Origin: Austwickia chelonae NBRC 105200
GTDB lineage: Bacteria > Actinomycetota > Actinomycetes > Actinomycetales > Dermatophilaceae
Length of the DNA: 64,000 bases
Reading direction: 5' to 3'
NCBI RefSeq assembly: GCF_000298175.1
Contig: NZ_BAGZ01000002.1
Coordinates: 113,456-177,455, forward strand
The notes below the pieces were generated by a model. That model worked only from the letters and a program-made list of their open reading frames with translations, made no database searches and was not told the DNA's origin. Below are positions 56,747-64,000 of the stretch, one piece after another (the first letter of the stretch is position 1; each line of letters opens with the position of its first letter). Made by a program: the position numbers and the translations under genes.

Positions 56747-57595
56747 TCAGCCGTTGAACTCCCGCGGGTCCGGGCCCATCCGTCCGCCCCGGTCGAGAGC
56801 GTCCAGGGAGTCGATCTGCGCAGGTGTCAACGTGACGTCCACCGCGGCGAGATTCTCCGCCATCCGCTCCGGAGTGACCGACTTCGGGATGACGACATTG
56901 CCCTGCGCCAGATGCCAGGCCAACACCACCTGGGCCGGGGTGACCCCGGCCTCCTCGGCGATCCGCGTCACCGTCGGCTCGGCGAAGAGATCCCCGGCCC
57001 GGGCCAGCGGACTCCACGCCTCGGTCGCGATGCCCTGCTCCCCGTGGAAGGTCTTCAACTCCCGCTGCTGCAGATAGGGGTGCAACTCGATCTGGTTCAC
57101 CGCCGGCATCTGACCGGTCTCCTCCGCCAGCCGACGCAGATGCTCCGGCTCGAAATTGCTGACCCCCGCCGCCCGGATCCGCCCCTCCTCCTGCAGACGC
57201 AGCAACGCCCGCCACGAATCGACGTACTTCTCCCGAGCAGGGCACGGCCAATGGATGAGATACAGGTCGACCTGTTCCAGACCCAACCGGGCCAGGGACT
57301 CCTCGAAGGCGCGGAGGGTCTCGTCGAAGCCGTGGGCGTCATTCCAGACCTTCGTGGTCACGAAGATCTCCTCCCGCGGCAGCCCGCTCTCCACGACCGC
57401 CCGACCGACGCCTTCCTCGTTGCCGTAGAAGGCCGCCGTGTCGACACTCCGATAACCCATCCGCAGAGCCTCGGTGGCACAGCGGGCGGCGTCCTCCGGC
57501 TCGATCTGGTACACGCCGTACCCCAACCGAGGCATTTCCACGTGCTTCCCACCCGAAACCAAGGTGCGAGTCGATACAGTCGAAGATCCAGTCAT
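56747..57595 (-). CDS. Aldo/keto reductase (2,5-diketo-D-gluconate reductase type)
   Basis: A 282-residue AKR5-like barrel. The catalytic tetrad is visible: Asp and Tyr in [11 protein letters not shown], Lys in VTTKVW, His in LIHWPCP. The NADPH site is [14 protein letters not shown]. It reduces small aldehydes or keto acids; the substrate is unknown. A TAATGT box lies six bases before the ATG. Divergent from accA. Confidence 0.93.
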   Translation of the reverse strand: MTGSSTVSTRTLVSGGKHVEMPRLGYGVYQIEPEDAARCATEALRMGYRSVDTAAFYGNEEGVGRAVVESGLPREEIFVTTKVWNDAHGFDETLRAFEESLARLGLEQVDLYLIHWPCPAREKYVDSWRALLRLQEEGRIRAAGVSNFEPEHLRRLAEETGQMPAVNQIELHPYLQQRELKTFHGEQGIATEAWSPLARAGDLFAEPTVTRIAEEAGVTPAQVVLAWHLAQGNVVIPKSVTPERMAENLAAVDVTLTPAQIDSLDALDRGGRMGPDPREFNG

Positions 57596-57601
57596 GATGC
57601 G

Positions 57602-57607
57602 ACATTA
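57602..57607 (-). promoter_or_regulatory. -10 box of the aldo/keto reductase, leaderless type
   Basis: TAATGT on the minus strand, six nucleotides before ATG 57595. Confidence 0.55.
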
Positions 57608-57693
57608 CGCCGCAGGCACCCACCCCCCGAAGGTGGGCTATGTCACGGTCAATTAGGCTGTTCGGCAAACCGCCACAGACCCTCCCGGGACAT

Positions 57694-57699
57694 TAGGCT
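57694..57699 (+). promoter_or_regulatory. -10 box of accA, leaderless type
   Basis: TAGGCT, seven nucleotides before ATG 57707, the same box and spacing as accD at 39.5 kb. A second TAGGCT lies about 40 bases upstream, roughly one helical-turn multiple away, and could be an alternative promoter. Confidence 0.5.
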
Positions 57700-57706
57700 C
57701 CGGGCC

Positions 57707-59503
57707 ATGGCCATCTCCAAAGTCTTGATCGCGAACCGCGGCGAGATCGCCGTGCGCATCGCCCGCGCATGCAAGGACGCCGGGATCGGTTCCGTCGCCG
57801 TCTACGCCGACCCCGACCGCGACGCCCTGCACGTGAAGGTGGCCGACGAGGCCTACGCACTCGGAGGAGCCACCCCCGGCGACAGCTACCTCGTCCAGGA
57901 CAAACTTCTCGACATCGCCCGACGCTCCGGCGCCGACGCCGTCCACCCCGGATACGGCTTCCTCGCCGAGAACGCCGCCTTCGCCCAAGCCGTCCTCGAC
58001 GACGGACTCACCTGGATCGGCCCCTCCCCCGCCGCCATCGACGCCCTCGGAGACAAGGTCAAAGCCCGGCACATCGCCACCCGGGCACAAGCCCCCCTCG
58101 TGCCCGGCACCCACGATCCCGTCCAGGATGCCGAGGAAATCATCGCCTTCGCCGAGGAATACGGCCTCCCCGTGGCGATCAAAGCCGCCTACGGCGGTGG
58201 CGGACGCGGGCTGAAAGTCGCCCGCACCCTCGAAGAGATCCCCGAACTCTTCGAATCAGCCGTACGGGAAGCCGTCACCGCCTTCGGCCGAGGCGAATGC
58301 TTCGTCGAACGTTTCCTCGACAAACCCCGTCACGTGGAAACCCAGTGCCTGGCCGACGCCCACGGCAACGTCGTGGTCGTCTCCACCCGCGACTGCTCCC
58401 TGCAACGCCGCCATCAGAAACTCGTCGAAGAAGCCCCCGCGCCCTTCCTCAGCGACGAACAGAACGCCGAACTCGTCCGCGCGTCCAAGGCGATCCTCAC
58501 CGAAGCCGGATACGTCGGCGCAGGAACCTGCGAATACCTGGTCGCCCAGGACGGACTCATCTCCTTCCTCGAAGTCAACACCCGCCTCCAGGTCGAACAC
58601 CCGGTCACCGAGGAAGTCACCGGGATCGACCTGGTCCGGGAACAACTACGCATCGCCGACGGCGAAGAACTCGGCTACGACGACCCGCCGGTACGCGGCC
58701 ACTCCATCGAATTCCGGATCAACGGGGAAGACCCCGGACGCGGTTTCCTCCCCGCACCGGGGAACGTCCTGACCTTCCGTCCCCCGTCCGGGCCGGGAGT
58801 ACGACTCGACTCGGGCATCGAACAAGGCGACGTGATCTCCGGACAGTTCGACTCGATGCTCGCCAAACTGATCGTCACCGGCCGTGACCGGCAGCAGACC
58901 CTGCAACGCGCCCGCCGTGCCCTCGCCGAGTTCGAGGTCGAAGGCATGCCCACCGCCCTGACCTTCCACCGGGCGGTCGTCGACGACCCGGCCTTCGCCC
59001 CCGACGACCCGGAACAACCCTTCAGCGTCTACACGACGTGGATGGAGACCGAGTTCGACAACACCATCGAGCCCTACAGCGGGCCGACCGCCGACGGCAC
59101 GGACCCCGAATCCGAACGGCAGAAGATCGTCGTCGAAGTCGGCGGCAAACGCGTGGAGATCAGCCTGCCCGGCGACCTCCCGGTGGGCGGCGGCAGCGCA
59201 GGGGCAGCGAACGGCCCCCGACGCAAAGCCCCCCGGCGGGCCGGAGCCACCGGACGGGCCGGGGCCAAGGCCGGCGGGGACAGCCTCACCGCGCCCATGC
59301 AGGGCACCATCGTGAAATTGGCTGTGGCCGACGGCGACCAGGTCGCCGAAGGAGATCTCGTCGTGGTCCTCGAGGCGATGAAGATGGAACAGCCCATCAA
59401 TGCGCACAAGGCCGGCACCGTCACCGGGCTGTCCGCAGCAGTCGGTGAAACCGTGTCCAGCGGCGCCGTCCTGTGCGAGATCAAGGGCGAACCGACCGAC
59501 TGA
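57707..59503 (+). CDS. accA3: Acyl-CoA carboxylase alpha subunit: biotin carboxylase plus biotin carrier
   Basis: A 598-residue fusion. The biotin carboxylase ATP-grasp domain covers about 1-450 ([54 protein letters not shown]). A Gly/Ala/Arg linker follows near 490-530. The carrier domain ends the protein with the biotin motif EAMKMEQP, lysine at about residue 559. It supplies carboxybiotin to AccD subunits. An open frame extends upstream through the aldo/keto reductase but is antisense to it. Confidence 0.95.
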   Translation: MAISKVLIANRGEIAVRIARACKDAGIGSVAVYADPDRDALHVKVADEAYALGGATPGDSYLVQDKLLDIARRSGADAVHPGYGFLAENAAFAQAVLDDGLTWIGPSPAAIDALGDKVKARHIATRAQAPLVPGTHDPVQDAEEIIAFAEEYGLPVAIKAAYGGGGRGLKVARTLEEIPELFESAVREAVTAFGRGECFVERFLDKPRHVETQCLADAHGNVVVVSTRDCSLQRRHQKLVEEAPAPFLSDEQNAELVRASKAILTEAGYVGAGTCEYLVAQDGLISFLEVNTRLQVEHPVTEEVTGIDLVREQLRIADGEELGYDDPPVRGHSIEFRINGEDPGRGFLPAPGNVLTFRPPSGPGVRLDSGIEQGDVISGQFDSMLAKLIVTGRDRQQTLQRARRALAEFEVEGMPTALTFHRAVVDDPAFAPDDPEQPFSVYTTWMETEFDNTIEPYSGPTADGTDPESERQKIVVEVGGKRVEISLPGDLPVGGGSAGAANGPRRKAPRRAGATGRAGAKAGGDSLTAPMQGTIVKLAVADGDQVAEGDLVVVLEAMKMEQPINAHKAGTVTGLSAAVGETVSSGAVLCEIKGEPTD

Positions 59504-59522
59504 CCCCGGCGTCGACCCGCCG

Positions 59523-59819
59523 TCAGATCTTCGACGGCGGGTCGATCGGCCCGGACGACTCCACCGGGTCGACCTTCACCGGATCAGGCTTCGCGCCCTC
59601 GCCTTCCGGGCCCATCTCGTCCAGGAAGGCCTGCTTGGCCCGCCCGGGCACGCCCAGAGCGTTCTCCACCGCCCCGGCCCCCTTGGCGACCTGGTCGGCG
59701 TACTTCCCGCCGGTACGTTCGTTCACCACGTCCTCGACCTTGTCGAGACCGGCACGGACCTTGTCCGGGTTGTCCTGCGCGAAACCCTTGGCCTTGTTCA
59801 CCAGGCTAGAGAAATCCAT
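59523..59819 (-). CDS. Rv0909/MT0933-type antitoxin-like small protein, orphan
   Basis: A 98-residue protein starting MDFSSLVNKAKGFAQDNPDK with VNERTGGKYADQVAKG, matching the MT0933 antitoxin family, and a Pro/Gly/Asp-rich tail. No toxin partner adjoins it. Many actinobacteria carry such orphans, often annotated as antitoxin without evidence. ATG 59819 is preferred; ATG 59828 adds three residues and leaves no space after GGAGAGGG. Confidence 0.75.
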   Translation of the reverse strand: MDFSSLVNKAKGFAQDNPDKVRAGLDKVEDVVNERTGGKYADQVAKGAGAVENALGVPGRAKQAFLDEMGPEGEGAKPDPVKVDPVESSGPIDPPSKI

Positions 59820-59871
59820 CGTCACCATCCCTCTCCGACCGGGCCGTCACCACCGACGGCCCGATGACCGA

Positions 59872-61284
59872 TCACCCCTCCACCGAATGCAGCCGCCTGG
59901 CCGCCTCCGCGATCGAACCCGACAACGAGGGGTACACGGTGATGGTCGCGGCCACCTGGTCCACGGTCAAACGCTGTCCGACGGCGAGCGCGATCGGGAA
60001 GATCAGTTCGGAGGCTCGGGGGGCGACGACGACCCCGCCGACGACCTGGTTGCTGCCGTTGCGGGCGAAGAGTTTCACGAAACCGACCTGGACGTCGTCC
60101 ATCTTGGCGCGGGCATTGGTGGCCAGGGGCATGAGGATCTGCCGGATGTCGCTCATCCCTTCGACCTGTGCCTGGGAGAGCCCGACGGTGGCGATCTCCG
60201 GGTCGGTGAAGATGGTGGAACTGACCCCGCGGATGTCGAGGGGGCTGACGGCGTCGCCGAGGGCGTGGGCGACGGCGACGCGTCCTTGCATGGCGGCCAC
60301 CGAGGCCAGGGGAAGGACACCGGTGCAGTCGCCGGCGGCGTAGACGCCCCGCGCGGTGGTGCGGGAGACCCGGTCGACCTTGATGTGTCCACGGTCGGTG
60401 AGGGCGACTCCCGCGGTCTCCAGGCCGAGGTCGGTGGTGCGCGGGACCGAGCCGACGGCGAGGAGGGCGTGGCTCCCGGCGATCTCGCGTCCGTCCTCGA
60501 GCTGGACGAGCACGCCGTCGTCGGTGCGGTGGACCGCGGCCATCCGGGAGCGGTTGAGGACGGTCATCCCCCGTTCGCGGAAGACGTCCTCGATGACCCG
60601 GGCGGCGTCCTCGTCCTCGCCGGGCAGGACGCGGTCGCGGGAGGAGACGAGGGTGACGCGAGCGCCCAGCCCCAGATAGGCCTGGGCCAGTTCTGCTCCG
60701 GTGACTCCGGATCCGACGACGACGAGGTGCTCGGGGATCTCCGGTAGTTCCCAGATCTGCTGCCAGGTGAGGATGCGTTCGCCGTCGGGTCGCGCACTGT
60801 CGGTGACCCGCGGGGCCGCCCCGGTGGCGATCAGGACCATGTCGGAGCGGATCTCGTAGCTGTCGCCGTCGAAAGGTCTGATCTGGACGGTCGAGGGGCC
60901 GGCCAGTCGGCCCCGGCCGTGGACGACGTCGACCCCGCGGTCGCGCAGGCCGGCAGCGATATCGGTGCTCTGCCGACCGGCGAGCGCCTTGATCCGGGCG
61001 TTCACGGCGGGCAGGTCGGCGTCGAGGACGGAGTCGTTGGCGTCACGGGCGGCGGTGACGCCCAGACGGACCCCCATCTGTTCGGCCTGGCCGACGCGTC
61101 CGACGTAGGCGGCGGTGGAGATGAGGGCTTTGCTGGGGACACAGTCGGACAGGACACAGGCCCCGCCGATACCGTCGGTGTCGACCACGGTGACCTGGGC
61201 TCCCAGCGCGGCTGCGACCAGTGCGGCCTCGTAACCTCCCGGGCCGCCGCCGAGCACTGTCACCCGCTGTTGAGTTTCGTTCAC
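59872..61284 (-). CDS. lpdA: NAD(P)H-quinone dehydrogenase, LpdA-like flavoprotein
   Basis: A 470-residue FAD disulfide-reductase family enzyme. FAD loop VTVLGGGPGGYEAAL; redox-type segment GIGGACVLSDCVPSKAL with both Cys present; NAD loop VVVGSGVTGAELAQAY; GVYAAGDCTG. At the C-terminus the His-Glu dyad of dihydrolipoamide dehydrogenase (HPT..E) is replaced by YPSLSG, which argues for quinone reduction, as in M. tuberculosis Rv3303c. GTG 61284 abuts GGAGGG; TTG 61296-61298 region is a possible alternative. Divergent from pnp, as in mycobacteria. Confidence 0.9.
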   Translation of the reverse strand: MNETQQRVTVLGGGPGGYEAALVAAALGAQVTVVDTDGIGGACVLSDCVPSKALISTAAYVGRVGQAEQMGVRLGVTAARDANDSVLDADLPAVNARIKALAGRQSTDIAAGLRDRGVDVVHGRGRLAGPSTVQIRPFDGDSYEIRSDMVLIATGAAPRVTDSARPDGERILTWQQIWELPEIPEHLVVVGSGVTGAELAQAYLGLGARVTLVSSRDRVLPGEDEDAARVIEDVFRERGMTVLNRSRMAAVHRTDDGVLVQLEDGREIAGSHALLAVGSVPRTTDLGLETAGVALTDRGHIKVDRVSRTTARGVYAAGDCTGVLPLASVAAMQGRVAVAHALGDAVSPLDIRGVSSTIFTDPEIATVGLSQAQVEGMSDIRQILMPLATNARAKMDDVQVGFVKLFARNGSNQVVGGVVVAPRASELIFPIALAVGQRLTVDQVAATITVYPSLSGSIAEAARRLHSVEG

Positions 61285-61375
61285 CCCTCCATCCAACCAC
61301 CTCGACGGGCCGAGTAGCCTGAGTGGCAAGGGCGCTTATGCCTACCGGACCTTCGGCCGGTGGGGAGGGAGGTCG

Positions 61376-61381
61376 TAGGCT
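61376..61381 (+). promoter_or_regulatory. -10 box of pnp, leaderless type
   Basis: TAGGCT, six nucleotides before ATG 61388. Confidence 0.5.
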
Positions 61382-61387
61382 CGGTGC

Positions 61388-62212
61388 ATGGCGGTTCTGC
61401 TCCCTTCATCTGACATCGATCCCTTCGAGCTCGCTTCCGCGGCAGCTGCGGTCATCGCCGAGCGCACCGACACCCCGCGTCACGACGTGGCCCTGATCCT
61501 CGGGTCGGGTTGGGGGCGGACCGGCGACCTGATCGGCGAGACCCTCACCACCATCGACAACGAGGACGTCCCTGGTTTCGCGGCAGCGGCCGTCGCCGGA
61601 CATTCCGGGACGATGCGGTCGGTCGCCATCGGTGACACCGGTCGGCGCGCGCTCGTCTTCGGCACCCGCACGCACTTCTACGAAGGGCGCGGTGTGCGGG
61701 CTGTGGTCCACCCCATCCGCACGGCCGCTGCGGCCGGATGTCAAACTGTCGTGGTTACCAATGGTTGTGGCGGTTTGCGTCCCGAGTGGGCACCCGGCAC
61801 GCCGGTACTGATCTCCGACCACATCAACCTGACTGCGTCCTCCCCCATCGAGGGTGCGAACTTCGTCGATCTGACCGATGCCTATTCCCCCCGTCTGCGC
61901 GATCTGGCCCGCCAGGTCGACCCGAGTCTCGATGAGGGTGTGTACGTCCAGTTCCGTGGGCCGCACTACGAAACGCCCGCCGAGGTGCGGATGGCGAAGA
62001 CCCTCGGCGGTGACCTGGTGGGCATGTCCACTGCTCTGGAGGTCATCGCAGCACGTCAGGCCGGGATGGAGGTGTTGGGCATTTCGCTCGTCACCAACCC
62101 GGCCGCAGGAATCTCCCCCACACCGTTGTCTCATGAGGAGGTCATCGCAGCCGGCAAGGCTGCGGCTACCCGTTGCGGGAACCTCCTCGCCAGCATCGTG
62201 ACGCAGATCTGA
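61388..62212 (+). CDS. pnp: Purine-nucleoside phosphorylase, trimeric type
   Basis: A 274-residue class I PNP. Phosphate loop [15 protein letters not shown], the His of [16 protein letters not shown], the catalytic region [14 protein letters not shown] and [12 protein letters not shown], then the purine-binding Asn of LVTNPAAG. It cleaves inosine and guanosine to base and ribose 1-phosphate. The next gene encodes a phosphomutase that would be expected to isomerise that sugar phosphate. Confidence 0.95.
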   Translation: MAVLLPSSDIDPFELASAAAAVIAERTDTPRHDVALILGSGWGRTGDLIGETLTTIDNEDVPGFAAAAVAGHSGTMRSVAIGDTGRRALVFGTRTHFYEGRGVRAVVHPIRTAAAAGCQTVVVTNGCGGLRPEWAPGTPVLISDHINLTASSPIEGANFVDLTDAYSPRLRDLARQVDPSLDEGVYVQFRGPHYETPAEVRMAKTLGGDLVGMSTALEVIAARQAGMEVLGISLVTNPAAGISPTPLSHEEVIAAGKAAATRCGNLLASIVTQI

Positions 62213-62263
62213 TCCGCACGAGATCGCCGGATCGCAGGTCACCCTGCACGAGTAAGGAGCACC

Positions 62264-63991
62264 ATGACCGAACCAACGTTGACCCGTCGTTCCCGCCGCA
62301 GAGAAACGCCCGTGGAGATAGCCGCGGACGATCTCATCGCCTACGCCCGTGAGTGGATCAAGGATGATCCCGATGTCGCCCTGCGTGAGGAGCTCGAGGA
62401 GCTCATCTCAGCGATCGAGGCCGGGGAGGCCGAGGCGCTGGCCGATCTGACCCACCGTTTCCACGGTTTGTTGGAGTTCGGCACCGCAGGGCTGCGCGGG
62501 GCGCTGGGGGCCGGCCCGAACCGGATGAACAGTTCCGTGGTCATGCGCACCGCTGCGGGTCTGATGAGCTACCTCAACGGGCGGATCGGGCTGCCGACGG
62601 TGATCGTCGGTTTCGATGCCCGGTTGGCGTCCTCCCAGTTCGTCCGGGACACCGCTTCGGTGGTGGTCGGTGCCGGCGGGCGGGCTCTGGTGCTGCCCCG
62701 TCCGCTGCCCACCCCCGTCCTGGCGTACGCGGTCCGTCATCTGTGCTGCGACGCCGGGATCATGGTGACCGGCGGGCACAACCCGGCGTTGGACAACGGG
62801 TACAAGGTCTACGTGGGGGACGGCGCCCAGATCGCACCTCCGGTGGACGGCGACATCCGTCGTCACATCGAGCGGGTGCGCCGGGTCGTGGACATCCCGC
62901 AGGCCGACGACGGGTGGGAGGTCCTCGGCGACGAGATCGCGTCGTCGTATGTCCACGCGGTGTCGGCGCTGGTCCCGGTGGGTGCACCGCGTGACCTGCG
63001 GATCGTGCACACCTCCTTGCACGGTGTCGCCGGGGAGATCTTCAAGGCCGTCCTGAACGAGGCCGGTTTCCCGGCTCCGGCCGTGGTCGCCGAACAGGAC
63101 GCCCCGGACCCGTCCTTCCCGACGATGGAATACCCCAGCCCGGACGAGCCCGGTGCCCTGGACCTGGCGATCGCCTTGGCCCGGACCAAGGGCGCGGACA
63201 TCGTCCTCGCACACGACCCCGACGGCGACCGTTGCGCGGTGGCCGTCCCGGATCTGACCGTCGAGGAGGGGTGGCGCAAGCTACGGGGCGACGAAGTGGG
63301 AGCACTGCTCGTCTGGGACGCCGTGCAGCGCGGTGCCCAACCGGGTGAGGTCTTCGCCCGTTCCCTGGTGTCCAGCCGGTTGTTCGACAGGATCGTCGAC
63401 GCCGCCGGTTGCCCCCGCAGGGAGACCTTGACCGGGTCGAAGTGGATCTCCCGCGTGGAGGGTCTGCGCCTGGGCTACGAGGAGTCCTCCGCTTTCTGCC
63501 TGGCGCCTCAGATCGTCCGGGACGAGGACGGCATCTCCGCAGGTCTGGTGATCGCGGCCTTGGCGGCCCGGTTGAAGGATCAAGGGCGGACGTTGACCGA
63601 CGTCCTCGACGAGCTGTCCACCACGCACGGTGTGCACGCCACGGATTCCTTCTTCGTGCGGGTGACCGACCCTGCGCTGACCGCGCGGATCATGCACCGT
63701 CTGCAGTCGGAGGTGACCTCCGGCAGCACCGTCGCCGGCGTCGCGGTCGAACGGGCCGAGGACCTCTCGCACCCGGAGGACTCCCTCCCGGCGACCGAGG
63801 GCATGCGGTACACCTTCGCCGACGGCTCCCGAGTGGTGATCCGCCCCAGTGGCACCGAACCGAAGCTGAAGGTGTACCTGGAGACGGTGGTCCCCACGCA
63901 GGGCGCGCCGGGGCTCTACACGGCCCGTGACGAGGCGGCCCGTCGCCTCACGGCCCTCCGGGCGGCCTTCGAGTCGCTCACCCTCGTCTGA
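62264..63991 (+). CDS. Phosphomannomutase/phosphopentomutase homologue lacking the catalytic serine
   Basis: A 575-residue alpha-D-phosphohexomutase of four domains. The metal loop HDPDGDR (about 318-323), the sugar loop region GYEESSAF (about 404-411) and the phosphate loop RPSGTEPKLKVY are present. The phosphoserine loop, TASHNP in active relatives, reads VTGGHNP, so Gly171 replaces the serine that carries the phosphate. The sugar loop is also unusual (EESSAF for EEALGY). ATG start after AGTAAGGAGC. It follows pnp by 51 bp, the position of pmmB in mycobacteria. Either inactive, altered, or using another phosphate carrier. Confidence 0.9.
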   Translation: MTEPTLTRRSRRRETPVEIAADDLIAYAREWIKDDPDVALREELEELISAIEAGEAEALADLTHRFHGLLEFGTAGLRGALGAGPNRMNSSVVMRTAAGLMSYLNGRIGLPTVIVGFDARLASSQFVRDTASVVVGAGGRALVLPRPLPTPVLAYAVRHLCCDAGIMVTGGHNPALDNGYKVYVGDGAQIAPPVDGDIRRHIERVRRVVDIPQADDGWEVLGDEIASSYVHAVSALVPVGAPRDLRIVHTSLHGVAGEIFKAVLNEAGFPAPAVVAEQDAPDPSFPTMEYPSPDEPGALDLAIALARTKGADIVLAHDPDGDRCAVAVPDLTVEEGWRKLRGDEVGALLVWDAVQRGAQPGEVFARSLVSSRLFDRIVDAAGCPRRETLTGSKWISRVEGLRLGYEESSAFCLAPQIVRDEDGISAGLVIAALAARLKDQGRTLTDVLDELSTTHGVHATDSFFVRVTDPALTARIMHRLQSEVTSGSTVAGVAVERAEDLSHPEDSLPATEGMRYTFADGSRVVIRPSGTEPKLKVYLETVVPTQGAPGLYTARDEAARRLTALRAAFESLTLV

Positions 63992-64000
63992 CCCGAGACG

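Noticed and set aside
56912..57706. Upstream continuation of the accA frame
   Set aside because: Antisense to the aldo/keto reductase. Conserved biotin carboxylase sequence begins at 57707.
59523..59819. Toxin-antitoxin module
   Set aside because: Only an antitoxin-like protein is present. The neighbours are accA and lpdA, so no module is claimed.
1..64000. Insertion sequences, prophage, CRISPR arrays or integrase/attachment sites
   Set aside because: No transposase, integrase, phage structural or repeat-spacer signal was found on either strand.

Overview
The window is a stretch of chromosome from a high-GC actinobacterium. The evidence is a fused, lipoyl-less 2-oxoglutarate enzyme of the Kgd/OdhA type, an acyl-CoA carboxylase set with epsilon subunit and separate biotin ligase, DUF6104 and Rv0909-type small proteins, leaderless promoters and many GTG starts. 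Gene order around purE-purK, birA-accD-accE-maf, accA, lpdA and pnp-pmm resembles, from memory, the same regions of Mycobacterium tuberculosis. A motile member of Micrococcales (Dermatophilaceae-like) is only a guess.

Layout. 0-1.7 kb: 5' part of argS and a tRNA-Arg(CCG) with terminator. 1.8-3.2 kb: LssY-C membrane protein. 3.3-10.2 kb: a sugar-acid operon on the minus strand (PTE-family lactonase, UlaD-like decarboxylase, UlaE-UlaF fusion, PfkB kinase, MFS porter) facing a divergent SorC-type regulator. It looks like an ascorbate/ketogulonate pathway rebuilt without PTS parts. 10.3-12.7 kb: two CNNM/CBS membrane proteins. 12.9-17.8 kb: kgd, DUF6104 and an SGNH hydrolase. 18-19 kb: MDR oxidoreductase. 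19.1-31.3 kb: surface polysaccharide region. On the plus strand it carries a membrane NDP-sugar dehydratase, the three UDP-L-FucNAc enzymes and a Wzy-like protein, followed by a manganese-riboswitch-controlled GDT1 transporter. On the minus strand it carries LCP, two glycosyltransferases and a hexapeptide acyltransferase.

31.8-38.6 kb, all minus: LLM oxidoreductase, purE, purK, a two-component pair, enoyl-CoA hydratase and a class III adenylate cyclase. 38.6-43.9 kb: birA divergent from accD-accE, then DUF885 protein and maf. 44-57.6 kb looks like an accessory block set into an otherwise conserved backbone: carboxyltransferase plus acyl-CoA dehydrogenase, a flagellin-like orphan, an oligopeptide ABC operon, tryptophanase and an aldo/keto reductase. 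57.7-64 kb: accA, an orphan antitoxin-like protein, lpdA, pnp and a phosphohexomutase homologue that has lost its catalytic serine.

The points most worth following are the non-PTS ketogulonate operon with its altered decarboxylase active site, the Ser-less phosphomutase, the flagellin-like protein with a possible membrane tail, the Mn riboswitch, and a recurrent leaderless-promoter geometry (TANNNT, 6-7 nt, start codon) in front of at least nine genes.
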